Origin: Rhodobacter sp.
Lineage (GTDB): Bacteria; Pseudomonadota; Alphaproteobacteria; Rhodobacterales; Rhodobacteraceae
Direction: 5' to 3'
DNA: 62,620 nt
NCBI GenBank assembly: GCA_016704435.1
Contig: JADJAB010000015.1
Span: 1 to 62,620 of the forward strand
Under the pieces are notes generated by a model that was given only the letters and a program-made list of their open reading frames with translations, did not search any database and was not told the origin of the DNA. Shown piece after piece: positions 27,724 through 35,468 of the stretch (the stretch's first letter is position 1; each line of letters opens with the position of its first letter). The position numbers were made by a program, and so were the translations under genes.

Positions 27724-28400
27724 AGCCAGCGCGCCTCGTTCGCCTCGATCGCGGCGATGCGCTCTTCCACCTTCGGGTGGCTGAGCATCCAGGCCGGAAT
27801 CCCTGCGCCCCCCGATTTCGTCAGCGCGTCCAGCTTGCGAAACAGCGACTTCTGCGGGCCGGTGCCGATGCCCGACTTGATCAGCAGCGCCGAGGCCCAG
27901 GCATCGGCCTCGAACTCGTCACGCCGCGACAGCCGTGCCATCAGGGCGGTCGAGATCATGTTGGCGATCCAGATGCCGATGATCGGCAGGAAGCGCGACA
28001 GGAACGCCGTCAAGAGGAAGAACACCGCGTTGTGGCCGGTGAAGTCGATCATCCGCCGCCGCATGTGGCCCAACGACACATGGCCCAGCTCATGCGCGAT
28101 AACCGAGGCCATTTCCTCATCGGAAACAACGCCTTGCCGATGCTTTTGCAGAAAGCCGCGGGTCAGGAAGATCCGCCCGTCCGGGGCCGCCAGCCCGTTG
28201 ACCGGGTCGACATCGTAGACGTTCACCCGGATTTCGGGGATGTCCAGCGCGGCCGCCATGCGCGCGGTCAGCCGCTCCAGCCCCGCATCGCGCAGGGGGT
28301 GGGACTGTGCGTCGAGCATCTTCTGCGTGCGCCAGACCGAAAAGCGCATCGAGACGATGGCATAGAGAACCGCAAGGATCAGGGGCAGCCAGAGGGTCAT
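27711..28400 (-). CDS. M48 family zinc metalloprotease
   Basis: The 229-residue protein has an N-terminal membrane segment (MTLWLPLILAVLYAIVSMRF), the zinc motif HELGHVSLGH near residue 103 and the third ligand in RRDEFEADAWA. A second hydrophobic stretch (FLLTAFLSRFLPIIGIWIANM) follows the active site, as in HtpX-type proteases, but it is shorter than HtpX. It probably degrades misfolded membrane proteins. The gene overlaps the PIN gene tail by 13 bases in convergent orientation. Confidence 0.88.
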   Translation of the reverse strand: MTLWLPLILAVLYAIVSMRFSVWRTQKMLDAQSHPLRDAGLERLTARMAAALDIPEIRVNVYDVDPVNGLAAPDGRIFLTRGFLQKHRQGVVSDEEMASVIAHELGHVSLGHMRRRMIDFTGHNAVFFLLTAFLSRFLPIIGIWIANMISTALMARLSRRDEFEADAWASALLIKSGIGTGPQKSLFRKLDALTKSGGAGIPAWMLSHPKVEERIAAIEANEARWLQPA

Positions 28401-28431
28401 GGACAGCTATATGGGGCGGGGCGCGGGAAAA

Positions 28432-29442
28432 TCACAGCCCCAGCGCCGCCGCCACCCGCTGCTGGAAATACCGCACGCCCTTTTCATGCCGCCCCGACAG
28501 CGGGCCGGGAGAGTAGGCGCCTGCGGCTTAGATCCGATGGGTCTGGGCGCAGATGTCGATATCCTCACGCACCACCGCCAGCGTGCCGTGAACCGATTTC
28601 GCCCGCGCGTCTGCTCCTGCCGGCGCGGTATCGGCGAAGAAGAAGTGGTAGTGCTGGTCGGTGCGGTCCGCCCTTGTGGGGTTGATGCGGCTGGCATTCA
28701 TCCCGTCACCGAACAGCGACAGCGTCCGGTTCGGCCACATTCACAGCCATTTGCCACGGTAGAACAACCCGTCCTTCGGCGGCGCGGTCATCTTGACGAA
28801 ACCGTGGTCGGCGGTAGTTTCGAACGCCTCGAAGTCGATCGCGGCGTGGAAGGAGGGGTGGGTGCCGGGGATGTGGTAGCCCTCGACGAAATTGTCGGTA
28901 TCGACCTTCCAGTTCGCCTCGAAGCTGACGGTGGCAGCATCGGTGGCGCTGTAGCTTTCCATTGGCTCGGCGGCCAGTTCCTCGGGCAGGTCGCCCAACT
29001 GGTCGATCAGGCTGGCCTCGGGGTCGAGGGCGGCGAAGAGCAGGCCCCGCCAGTCGGCCAGGGCAACCGGCTTCAGCGGCCAGTCCTCGGGGATGATGGC
29101 GGGGTCGCGGCCATACCAGGGGGCCTGCACCAGTCGCCCGGTGTCGGCGAAACTCCACTTGTGGTAGGGGCAGACGATCAGCCCGCATGTCCCTCTGCCG
29201 TCGGCCAGAAGATTCGCACCGCGGTGGCGGCAGACGTTGCGAAACCCGCGCAAGCTGCCGTCGCGGCCGCGGATGGCAAAGACCGGGGTGCCGGCGATGT
29301 CGATGGCCAGATACCGGCCGGCGGTGGCGACCGAGGACGCCGGGCCCATGAACTGCCAGGGCCGGGCAAAGATGGCGCGGCGTTCGGCCTGCCAGATGTC
29401 TTCGCGGACATAGAGCGACGGGTCGAGGTTCAGGTATTGCAT
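28432..29442 (-). pseudogene. Rieske aromatic-ring-hydroxylating oxygenase, two in-frame stops
   Basis: The frame from ATG 29442 (MQYLNLDPSLYVRED) encodes a ring-hydroxylating oxygenase alpha-subunit relative. The Rieske ligands are CRHRGANLL and CPYHKW; the catalytic-domain iron site includes DNFVEGYHIPGTHPSF. Two stops interrupt one unbroken frame: TGA at 28741-28743, where FYRGKWL-stop-MWPNRTLSLF implies a lost Trp, and TAA at 28528-28530, where family members tend to have Tyr. The frame then continues to HEKGVRYFQQRV and a final stop at 28432 (337 codons). These are substitutions, not indels, so this is a good candidate for true gene decay. Confidence 0.85.
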
Positions 29443-29515
29443 CTGCGGGGCATCAAGGGTCGTCGGCGCACCACTGCGGCGAAGGTTGCCGCAACTGGCA
29501 CGGGCGGGCAAGGGG

Positions 29516-30112
29516 TCAGCCCGCCTCGCGCCGGGCCAGCCGGAAAAGCCACAGGCCCAGGCCCAGCGCCACCGCGCCCGCCGCCAGAAAGCCGATGATG
29601 GCGCCGGCAAAGTCGGTTGCCGCCTGCAGGTTGCCGCCGAAGGCATGGCCGGCGCCGGTGTAGAGGCCGACCCAGATCGCCTCGCCCGCAGTGCCCGCAA
29701 GGGTGAAGCGCCGCCAGCCCAGCGGCGTGGCCCCGGCTGCAAGGTTGGCGTAGGGGCCAAGCGGCGACAGGAGCCAGCGGGTCAGGAAGATCGCGGCGGC
29801 GCCCTTTGCGGCCAGCAGGGCGCGCGCCTTGTGAAGGGTGGCCGCCCGCGCCCCGGTCGTCGCAAGCCGCGACATCAGGGCAGGGCCGCCCGCCCGCGCC
29901 GCCCAATAGCCCAGCTGGTCGCCCGCCACCGCGCCCGCCAGCGCCCCGCCGGCCACCTGCCATAGCGCCAGATCCCCGGCGGCGGCAAAGCCCCCCGCCG
30001 CCAGCATCAGGAGCGAGGCCGGAACCGGCAGCGCCAGGCAGGACAGGAAGGTGACGGCGGCCACCAGCCAGGGCCCGTAGCCGGGAACGGCGGCCAGGAG
30101 CCAATCGGTCAT
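29516..30112 (-). CDS. DedA family membrane protein
   Basis: The 198-residue protein belongs to the DedA/SNARE-associated family, whose members include lipid-carrier flippases. Visible are the N-terminal reentrant region (LVAAVTFLSCLALPVPASLLML), GDQLGYWAARAGG, the Arg-containing motif FLTRWLLSPLGPYANLAAG and GEAIWVGLYTGAGHAFGG. Four to five hydrophobic segments are present. Its start overlaps the stop of the upstream small membrane protein (ATGA), so it is translationally coupled in the VWA-gene operon. Confidence 0.87.
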   Translation of the reverse strand: MTDWLLAAVPGYGPWLVAAVTFLSCLALPVPASLLMLAAGGFAAAGDLALWQVAGGALAGAVAGDQLGYWAARAGGPALMSRLATTGARAATLHKARALLAAKGAAAIFLTRWLLSPLGPYANLAAGATPLGWRRFTLAGTAGEAIWVGLYTGAGHAFGGNLQAATDFAGAIIGFLAAGAVALGLGLWLFRLARREAG

Positions 30113-30456
30113 TGGTCGGCGGCGCCTTGCGCCCGCAGCCGCAGAAGTGCGGCCTCCACCTCGGCGATGACGGTGCCGACCGGCACGCCGCGCGCCTCGG
30201 CGATCTGGTCCAGCGTCAGCGGGCGGCCATCGCGCGGCGGCAGCCCGGCTTCGGCAACCAGTGCGCGCGGGTCAAGGCCCCAGCTGCGCCCGATATAGCC
30301 GGCGGTCATCCAGGGCTGGACCTGCTGTTCCAGATGCGCCGGGTTCGACCAATAGACCGCGCGGGCGATGAACTGGCCGGCGAAGAACAGCGTCAGCCCC
30401 AGCGCCAGCGCGAAGGCGGTGGTGAGGACGGGGTGGCGGCGGAGCACGCCTGTCAT
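30109..30456 (-). CDS. Small single-pass membrane protein
   Basis: A 115-residue product with one N-terminal membrane segment (TTAFALALGLTLFFAGQFIARAVYW) followed by a soluble domain ending in LTLDQIAEARGVPVGTVIAEVEAALLRLR, which looks like a small helix-turn-helix-like fold. The start ATG 30456 overlaps the end of the VWA gene by four bases, and its stop overlaps the DedA start, so all three are coupled. Function is unknown; the operon context suggests membrane-associated assembly. Confidence 0.75.
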   Translation of the reverse strand: MTGVLRRHPVLTTAFALALGLTLFFAGQFIARAVYWSNPAHLEQQVQPWMTAGYIGRSWGLDPRALVAEAGLPPRDGRPLTLDQIAEARGVPVGTVIAEVEAALLRLRAQGAADQ

Positions 30457-31634
30457 CGCAGCAACCGGACGCCGCGGGTAATGCCTTCGACCGTCATCGG
30501 CACCATCCGTCCCCCCATGAGCCGGGCGATCATCGCGGTGGACTGGGAATAGTCCCAGGCCTGTTCCGGCACCGGGTTGATCCACAGGTGGCCCGGCCAT
30601 TGCTGCGCCGCACGGGCCAGCCAGACATGGCCGGCCTCGCGGTTCCAGTGCTCGTTGGCGCCGCCGGGGTGGGTGATCTCGTAGGGGCTCATCGCCGCAT
30701 CGCCGACGAAGATCGCCTTCCAGTCGGGGCCATAGGTGCGCAGCACGTCCCGGGTGGGGGTCTGGTCGGACCAGCGCCGCGCATTGTCGCGCCACAGGCC
30801 CTCGTAAAGGCAGTTGTGAAAGTAGAACGGTTGCAGGTGGCGGAATTCGGACTTCGCGGCCGAGAACAGTTCCTCCATCACCTTGACATGCGGGTCCATG
30901 CTGCCGCCGACGTCGACGAAAAGCAGCACCTTAACCGCATTGCGGCGTTCTGGGCGGGTCTGCACGTCCAGCCAGCCATGCTCGGCGGTGGCGCGGATGG
31001 TGCCGTCAAGGTCCAGTTCTTCATGCGCCCCGTCGCGCGCCCATTTGCGCAGGGCGCGCAGGGCGATCTTGATGTTGCGGGTGCCGATCTCGACCCGGTC
31101 GTCAAGATTGCGGAACTCGCGCCGGTCCCAGACCTTGACGGCGCGCTGGTGGCGGCTCTTGTCCTGCCCGATCCGCACCCCTTCGGGGTTGTAGCCATAG
31201 GCGCCGAAGGGCGAGGTGCCGGCGGTGCCGATCCATTTCGAGCCGCCCTGGTGGCGGCCCTTCTGTTCCTCCAGCCGCTTTCGCAATGTCTCCATCAGCT
31301 TGTCGAAGCCGCCAAGCGCCTGGATGGCGGCGCGTTCTTCCGCTGTCAGGTGGTTTTCGGCCAGTTTCGCCAGCCAGTCGGCGGGCAGGTCCAGCGCCTG
31401 CAGCAGCTGGTCGTCGCTGATCGCTTCCAGCCCCTTGAAGGCGGCGGCAAAGGCGCGGTCGAAGCGGTCGAGATGGCGTTCGTCCTTGACCATGGCGGCG
31501 CGGGCGAGGTGGTAGAACGCCTCGGTGTCATGGGTCGCCAGACCGGCCGACAGGGCTTCGAGGAAGGTCAGGAATTCGCGCAGCGACACCGGCACGCCTT
31601 CGCGCCGCAGATGCTGCAGGAAGGGCAGGAACAT
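30453..31634 (-). CDS. VWA-domain protein (CoxE-like)
   Basis: The 393-residue soluble protein has an alpha-helical N-terminus and a C-terminal von Willebrand factor A domain of the CoxE type. The metal-site motif reads VLLFVDVGGSMDPH (DxGxS). It also has the pre-VWA region WIGTAGTSPFGAYGYNPEG. Such proteins work with MoxR-type AAA ATPases as chaperones that insert metals or assemble cofactors. A moxR gene lies 2.3 kb upstream on the same strand, separated by two genes and a gene-free gap. The target is unknown. Confidence 0.88.
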   Translation of the reverse strand: MFLPFLQHLRREGVPVSLREFLTFLEALSAGLATHDTEAFYHLARAAMVKDERHLDRFDRAFAAAFKGLEAISDDQLLQALDLPADWLAKLAENHLTAEERAAIQALGGFDKLMETLRKRLEEQKGRHQGGSKWIGTAGTSPFGAYGYNPEGVRIGQDKSRHQRAVKVWDRREFRNLDDRVEIGTRNIKIALRALRKWARDGAHEELDLDGTIRATAEHGWLDVQTRPERRNAVKVLLFVDVGGSMDPHVKVMEELFSAAKSEFRHLQPFYFHNCLYEGLWRDNARRWSDQTPTRDVLRTYGPDWKAIFVGDAAMSPYEITHPGGANEHWNREAGHVWLARAAQQWPGHLWINPVPEQAWDYSQSTAMIARLMGGRMVPMTVEGITRGVRLLR

Positions 31635-31644
31635 GCCCGCCCCC

Positions 31645-31812
31645 TCAGGCCGAAAGGCGTTCGATGAGGATGGTCAGGAAGACGCCGGCAATGCCGAAGG
31701 CGATGCCATAGCCGGCGGCATATTGCGCCAGGTCGGCGGGCTTGCCGCCGCGCCTTTTCGCCGTCCAGGCACCCAGAAGCGCCCCGACACCAAGGCCGCC
31801 GATCACGATCAT
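31645..31812 (-). CDS. Small glycine-rich two-helix membrane protein
   Basis: A 55-residue product, MIVIGGLGVGALLGAWTAKR followed by AQYAAGYGIAFGIAGVFLTILIERLSA: two hydrophobic segments joined by a short basic loop. It lies 10 bases upstream of the VWA gene and is probably cotranscribed with it. Short homologues are common in Rhodobacterales; function is unknown. Confidence 0.7.
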   Translation of the reverse strand: MIVIGGLGVGALLGAWTAKRRGGKPADLAQYAAGYGIAFGIAGVFLTILIERLSA

Positions 31813-31864
31813 GCCGTCCGTTCCCCTGTTCCGGCCCGCAAGGCGGCGGGCCGGCAAGGGCCCG

Positions 31865-33256
31865 TCAGCCCCGCGACCCCTGCGCCCCGAGTGCGGCGAT
31901 TTCGCGCGTGCGTGCCCGCACCTGCGCATCCGAGCCGAAGCCATAGCGCGCCCATTGCTGGCTGTCCACCCGCAGGGCCTGCGCCTCGGCGCTGCGGCCC
32001 AGCATGTCCAGCGCCTCGGCCTTGATCAGCTGCACGGTGGCCAGAAGCGCGTAGTTCTGCGCAGCCCGCACCACCGGAATGGCGCGGTCGGCAAAGGCCA
32101 GCGCCTTTTGCGGCTCTGCGTTCGCCACCGCGATGGCGGCCAGCTGCATCTCGATATGGGCGACATGGATCTGGGCGCCGGGCAGGCGGCGGTAGATCTC
32201 GGCCGCGCGGCTGAATTCCTCGACCGCGCGGGGGCGGTCGGAGCCGACGTAAAGCCGGGCGACGGCGAAATGGCTGAACGCCAGCCGGCCGTCGGTCCAG
32301 CCCTGGGCGCGCGCGATCATCAGCGCGCGGTCGGCGGCGGCCCGGCGCGCGCCTTGCCCGCCGCCGGCGCCAAGCGCGGTCTCGATCGCGGTCTTCCAGC
32401 TTTTCGGCGTGGCCGAGGTATCCATCCCGCCCATCCCGGCGCCACCGGGGTTGAGCCGCGCGACAATGCCGGGCAGCCGCGCCGCAACCTGATCGGCCGA
32501 CATCCCCGAGCGCAGTTCCGGCGCGTAATAGGTGCGCAGGATCAGCATGTCATAGGGCGTCAGCACGGAATGGAAGTTGTCGTCGTTGAAGACGGAATCG
32601 GGCAGGCGGTAGAGGTCGTTCAACGGCCCCATGGCCTGGGCGGTTTCCTCGTTCAGACAATCGCGCACTTCCTGCGGGCTGGCGTCCGAGGGCACGAAGA
32701 TGCCGACATGCTGGCGCTGCACCACATTGGCCCAGTCGACGGCGGCGGTGCCGCGGCGGGCCTTGTAATCGGCCACCGACGACACGTTCGGCACCACGAA
32801 ACAGGCGGCGGTCGGGGCCAGCCGGCGCAGTTCCGACCTTGGGCCGAAATGGACGGTGATCGAGGCGGTCTCGCCGGCGGTGGCGGGGCGCACGTCGATG
32901 CCGGCCTCGGCCCGAAGGCGCTGGATCAGCCGCGCCAGGTCGGCCGGCGCCGAGGCCGGGATGTCGCCGGTCATGGCGATGGTCACGGTGCCTTCGAACC
33001 GGCTGAAGACCGGCAGCACGCGGCCGCTTTCCATGGCGAAGCCAAGCTCCATGAAGTCGCGCACGACGGTCGCATTGCTGCGCGTCACGGCGGCGGGGGC
33101 CATGGCAAAGGCCGGGTTGGCCGCGAAGGCCAGCGCCGGCGCGGCGGTTTCGGTGCCCGCCGGATCGGGGGCACGTGCCTTGGTTACCTGGGCATCGGTC
33201 GTGGGCACGCAGGCACTGGCAAGCGCCAGCACCGCGACAAGTGAGAGTTTCCGCAT
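31865..33256 (-). CDS. DUF2927 lipoprotein
   Basis: The 463-residue product has a lipoprotein signal with lipobox ending LASAC (Cys16). The central part (VVRDFMELGFAMESGRVLPVFSRFEG, then ACFVVPNVSSVADY and CLNEETAQAMGPLNDLYRLPDSVFNDDNFHSVLTPYDMLILRTYY in pieces) matches DUF2927, often viewed as a degenerate metalloprotease-like domain. The C-terminal third is helical and TPR-like. Start ATG 33256 is chosen because it opens the signal peptide. It is upstream of the small membrane protein and VWA genes. Confidence 0.83.
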   Translation of the reverse strand: MRKLSLVAVLALASACVPTTDAQVTKARAPDPAGTETAAPALAFAANPAFAMAPAAVTRSNATVVRDFMELGFAMESGRVLPVFSRFEGTVTIAMTGDIPASAPADLARLIQRLRAEAGIDVRPATAGETASITVHFGPRSELRRLAPTAACFVVPNVSSVADYKARRGTAAVDWANVVQRQHVGIFVPSDASPQEVRDCLNEETAQAMGPLNDLYRLPDSVFNDDNFHSVLTPYDMLILRTYYAPELRSGMSADQVAARLPGIVARLNPGGAGMGGMDTSATPKSWKTAIETALGAGGGQGARRAAADRALMIARAQGWTDGRLAFSHFAVARLYVGSDRPRAVEEFSRAAEIYRRLPGAQIHVAHIEMQLAAIAVANAEPQKALAFADRAIPVVRAAQNYALLATVQLIKAEALDMLGRSAEAQALRVDSQQWARYGFGSDAQVRARTREIAALGAQGSRG

Positions 33257-33940
33257 TTTCTGGCAGCTCGATTCATGCGTTTGCCGGGGTTTGCGGCCCC
33301 GGATGGTGCCCCGAAAGCCCGGACGAATGGCGACGCCCCCGCATCGCCATTCGCCCGAAGTCTCCGGTGGTCCTGTGTCCACGCTGCCCGGGACGCCAAC
33401 CTGCGGGGGCGAGCAGACGAGGTGCCCCGCAGGTCGGTGTCAGGCGTGCATGCCGGGCGGACCAGCCCTGGCAGCGCGTGGAAGGGCCTGCCGATACCGG
33501 CCCCGGCAGGGGGCACGGCGGAAGGCAGGCGGATGATCCCGGTTGCAAAAGCTGCGCTTGCCGGGCTGCCCATGCGCGATACCCGGCGGGGCGAGGGCGC
33601 TCCGTCGGGCAGACACGTCAGGCAGTGGCAAGGGGTCATGCGGGCAGCTTTCGGAACCGGGATCACATGGGTTTGATCCAACAGGTGACGAGTGTCTTTA
33701 TCGCGGCCCGTCTGTGTCAATTGCGCGGAATCTTGGCGATTGTCCCTGAACCATCACTAGAGGTCTCGGTCGCCCGGGGGACCAGATCTTCTCCAGTGCC
33801 TTCACGTAATATTACAGTTTGTGTCTGAAATGCGGTATTTCGTGAGTGAATTGCGGCAAGACTGTGGCCGAACTTCGGCAAAGCTGCCCGATTCGGTCTG
33901 GGTTCGATCCTTGCAAGGCGGCATCGGGAAGGGCCGCCGG
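33257..33940. other. Gene-free 684-bp region between a DUF2927 gene and moxR
   Basis: No frame here resembles a protein. The region holds a perfect 10-bp inverted repeat (CGAATGGCGA at 33324-33333 with TCGCCATTCG at 33344-33353) and a 132-bp element with imperfect terminal inverted repeats (33534-33665). It shares the 12-mer CAGGCAGTGGCA (33619) with the region upstream of glnE (17609). Confidence 0.6.
33534..33665. repeat. 132-bp element with 22-bp imperfect terminal inverted repeats
   Basis: The left end TGATCCCGGTTGCAAAAGC and the right end (read on the other strand) TGATCCCGGTTCCGAAAGC continue into GCTGC on both sides and match at 20 of 22 positions. The interior is non-coding. The structure resembles a MITE or a palindromic repeat unit. 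No target-site duplication was evident. Confidence 0.55.
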
Positions 33941-34780
33941 CTAGCGCTGCCCGCGCGCCAGGAAGGCCAGCCGCTCGAACAGCTGCACGTCCTGTTCGTT
34001 CTTCAAGAGCGCCCCGTGCAACCGCGGCAGCGCGTCCCTTGCGTCGCGCCGCAGATCCTCGGGCGCCAGATCCTCGGCCAGGATCAGCTTCAGCCAGTCC
34101 AGCACCTCGGAGGTGGAGGGCTTTTTCTTCAGCCCCGGCGTCTCGCGCACTTCGAAGAACTGCGTCAGCGCGGTGGCCAGCAGCGCCTCCTTGATGCCGG
34201 GAAAGTGCATCCGGACGATGGCGGCCAGGGTCTCGGGGTCGGGGAAGCGGATGTAGTGGAAAAAGCAGCGGCGCAGGAAGGCGTCGGGCAGCTCCTTTTC
34301 GTTGTTCGAGGTGATGATGACGACCGGGCGATGCAGCGCCGTCACGGTCTCGGCGGTCTCGTAGACGTGAAACTCCATCCGGTCGAGTTCCTGCAGAAGG
34401 TCGTTGGGAAACTCGATGTCGGCCTTGTCGATCTCGTCGATCAGCAAGACCACGCGGGCGGGCGCGGTGAAGGCCTGCCAGAGCTTGCCCTTGCGGATGT
34501 AGTTGCGCACGTCATGAACCCGTTCCTCACCCAGCTGGCTGTCGCGCAACCGGCTGACGGCGTCATATTCGTAAAGCCCCTGTTGCGCCTTGGTGGTGGA
34601 TTTCACATGCCATTCCAGAAGCGGCATCCCCAGACTTTCCGCCACCTGGCGGGCCAGTTCGGTCTTGCCGGTGCCGGGCTCTCCCTTCACCAGAAGCGGG
34701 CGTTGCAGGGTGACGGCGGCGTTGACCGCAACTGCAAGCGAATCATCGGCAACATAGCTCGCGGTGGAAGAGAATTTCAT
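33941..34780 (-). CDS. MoxR-family AAA+ ATPase
   Basis: The 279-residue ATPase has Walker A GEPGTGKTEL, Walker B VVLLIDEIDKAD, sensor-1 ITSNNEKELPDAFLRRC, and a C-terminal helical lid (STSEVLDWLKLILAEDL). Start ATG 34780 (MKFSSTASYVADDSL) is family-like; the longer frame to 34843 adds 21 non-conserved residues. MoxR proteins pair with VWA/CoxE proteins, and one lies downstream on the same strand. The gene is divergent from dksA. Confidence 0.9.
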   Translation of the reverse strand: MKFSSTASYVADDSLAVAVNAAVTLQRPLLVKGEPGTGKTELARQVAESLGMPLLEWHVKSTTKAQQGLYEYDAVSRLRDSQLGEERVHDVRNYIRKGKLWQAFTAPARVVLLIDEIDKADIEFPNDLLQELDRMEFHVYETAETVTALHRPVVIITSNNEKELPDAFLRRCFFHYIRFPDPETLAAIVRMHFPGIKEALLATALTQFFEVRETPGLKKKPSTSEVLDWLKLILAEDLAPEDLRRDARDALPRLHGALLKNEQDVQLFERLAFLARGQR

Positions 34781-34950
34781 CGGGGTTTCAATCGTCTGGT
34801 TCCGGGACGACGCGACCCTAGCCGCGCCTTCATTTTGTCGCAACCGCTAGTGACAATGGCCGGCACTTGCGCTAAACGCCCGCCAACAGGAGCGCGAATA
34901 TGTTTTCAGCCGACCTGTCGGCGCGTGCCGACGCCAAGGAGAGTTCCAGG

Positions 34951-35373
34951 ATGAAGCCCGAAGTGTTCCTGCCTGATGACTATCGTCCTGCCGAGGGCGA
35001 GCCGTTCATGAACGACAGGCAGCTTGAGTATTTCCGCCGCAAGCTGATCGTCTGGAAGCAGGAATTGCAGGGCCAGTCGGCCGAAACGATCGACAACCTG
35101 CAGGATTCGGGGCGCAACGTCCCCGATATCGCCGACCGCGCCAGCGAAGAGACCGACCGGGCCCTGGAACTGCGCACCCGCGACCGGCAGCGCAAGCTTG
35201 TGTCGAAGATCGACGCCGCTCTGCGCCGGATCGAGGACGGCGAATACGGCTATTGCGAGATGACCGGAGAGCCGATCAGCCTGAAACGGCTGGACGCGCG
35301 CCCGATCGCCGTCATGACGTTGGAGGCGCAAGAGCGCCACGAGCGGCGCGAAAAGGTGCATCGCGACGACTGA
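34951..35373 (+). CDS. dksA: RNA polymerase-binding transcription factor DksA
   Basis: DksA binds the RNA polymerase secondary channel and, with ppGpp, tunes rRNA and amino-acid promoters. The 140-residue product has the coiled-coil (QLEYFRRKLIVWKQEL through ALRRIEDGEYG) with DRASEETDRA at the tip. The zinc-finger region reads YGYCEMTGEPISLKRLDARP then MTLEAQERHERREK: only one of the four canonical Cys remains, so it should not bind zinc. Start ATG 34951 (MKPEVFLPDDY) follows AGGAGAG. A terminator follows. Confidence 0.92.
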   Translation: MKPEVFLPDDYRPAEGEPFMNDRQLEYFRRKLIVWKQELQGQSAETIDNLQDSGRNVPDIADRASEETDRALELRTRDRQRKLVSKIDAALRRIEDGEYGYCEMTGEPISLKRLDARPIAVMTLEAQERHERREKVHRDD

Positions 35374-35424
35374 TTTATTATTCGGGTCCGGGGGGTTGCG
35401 CCGGGCGCGGTGAGGGTGGAACAT

Positions 35425-35458
35425 GGGCCGGGCCAGCAAGCGCCGGCCCTTTTCTTTT
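35425..35458 (+). terminator. Intrinsic terminator of dksA
   Basis: GGGCCGG and CCGGCCC form a 7-bp stem followed by TTTTCTTTT. It ends only about ten bases before the next gene start. Confidence 0.8.
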
Positions 35459-35468
35459 CGGGATACGC

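Noticed and set aside
28528..28743. Selenocysteine or programmed read-through at the TGA in the Rieske gene
   Set aside because: The position corresponds to a probable Trp, a second stop (TAA) follows, and no selenocysteine insertion hairpin was evident.
33184..33720. 178-codon minus-strand frame in the gap between the DUF2927 gene and moxR
   Set aside because: It overlaps the start of the DUF2927 lipoprotein gene and the MITE-like element, and shows no protein-like composition.
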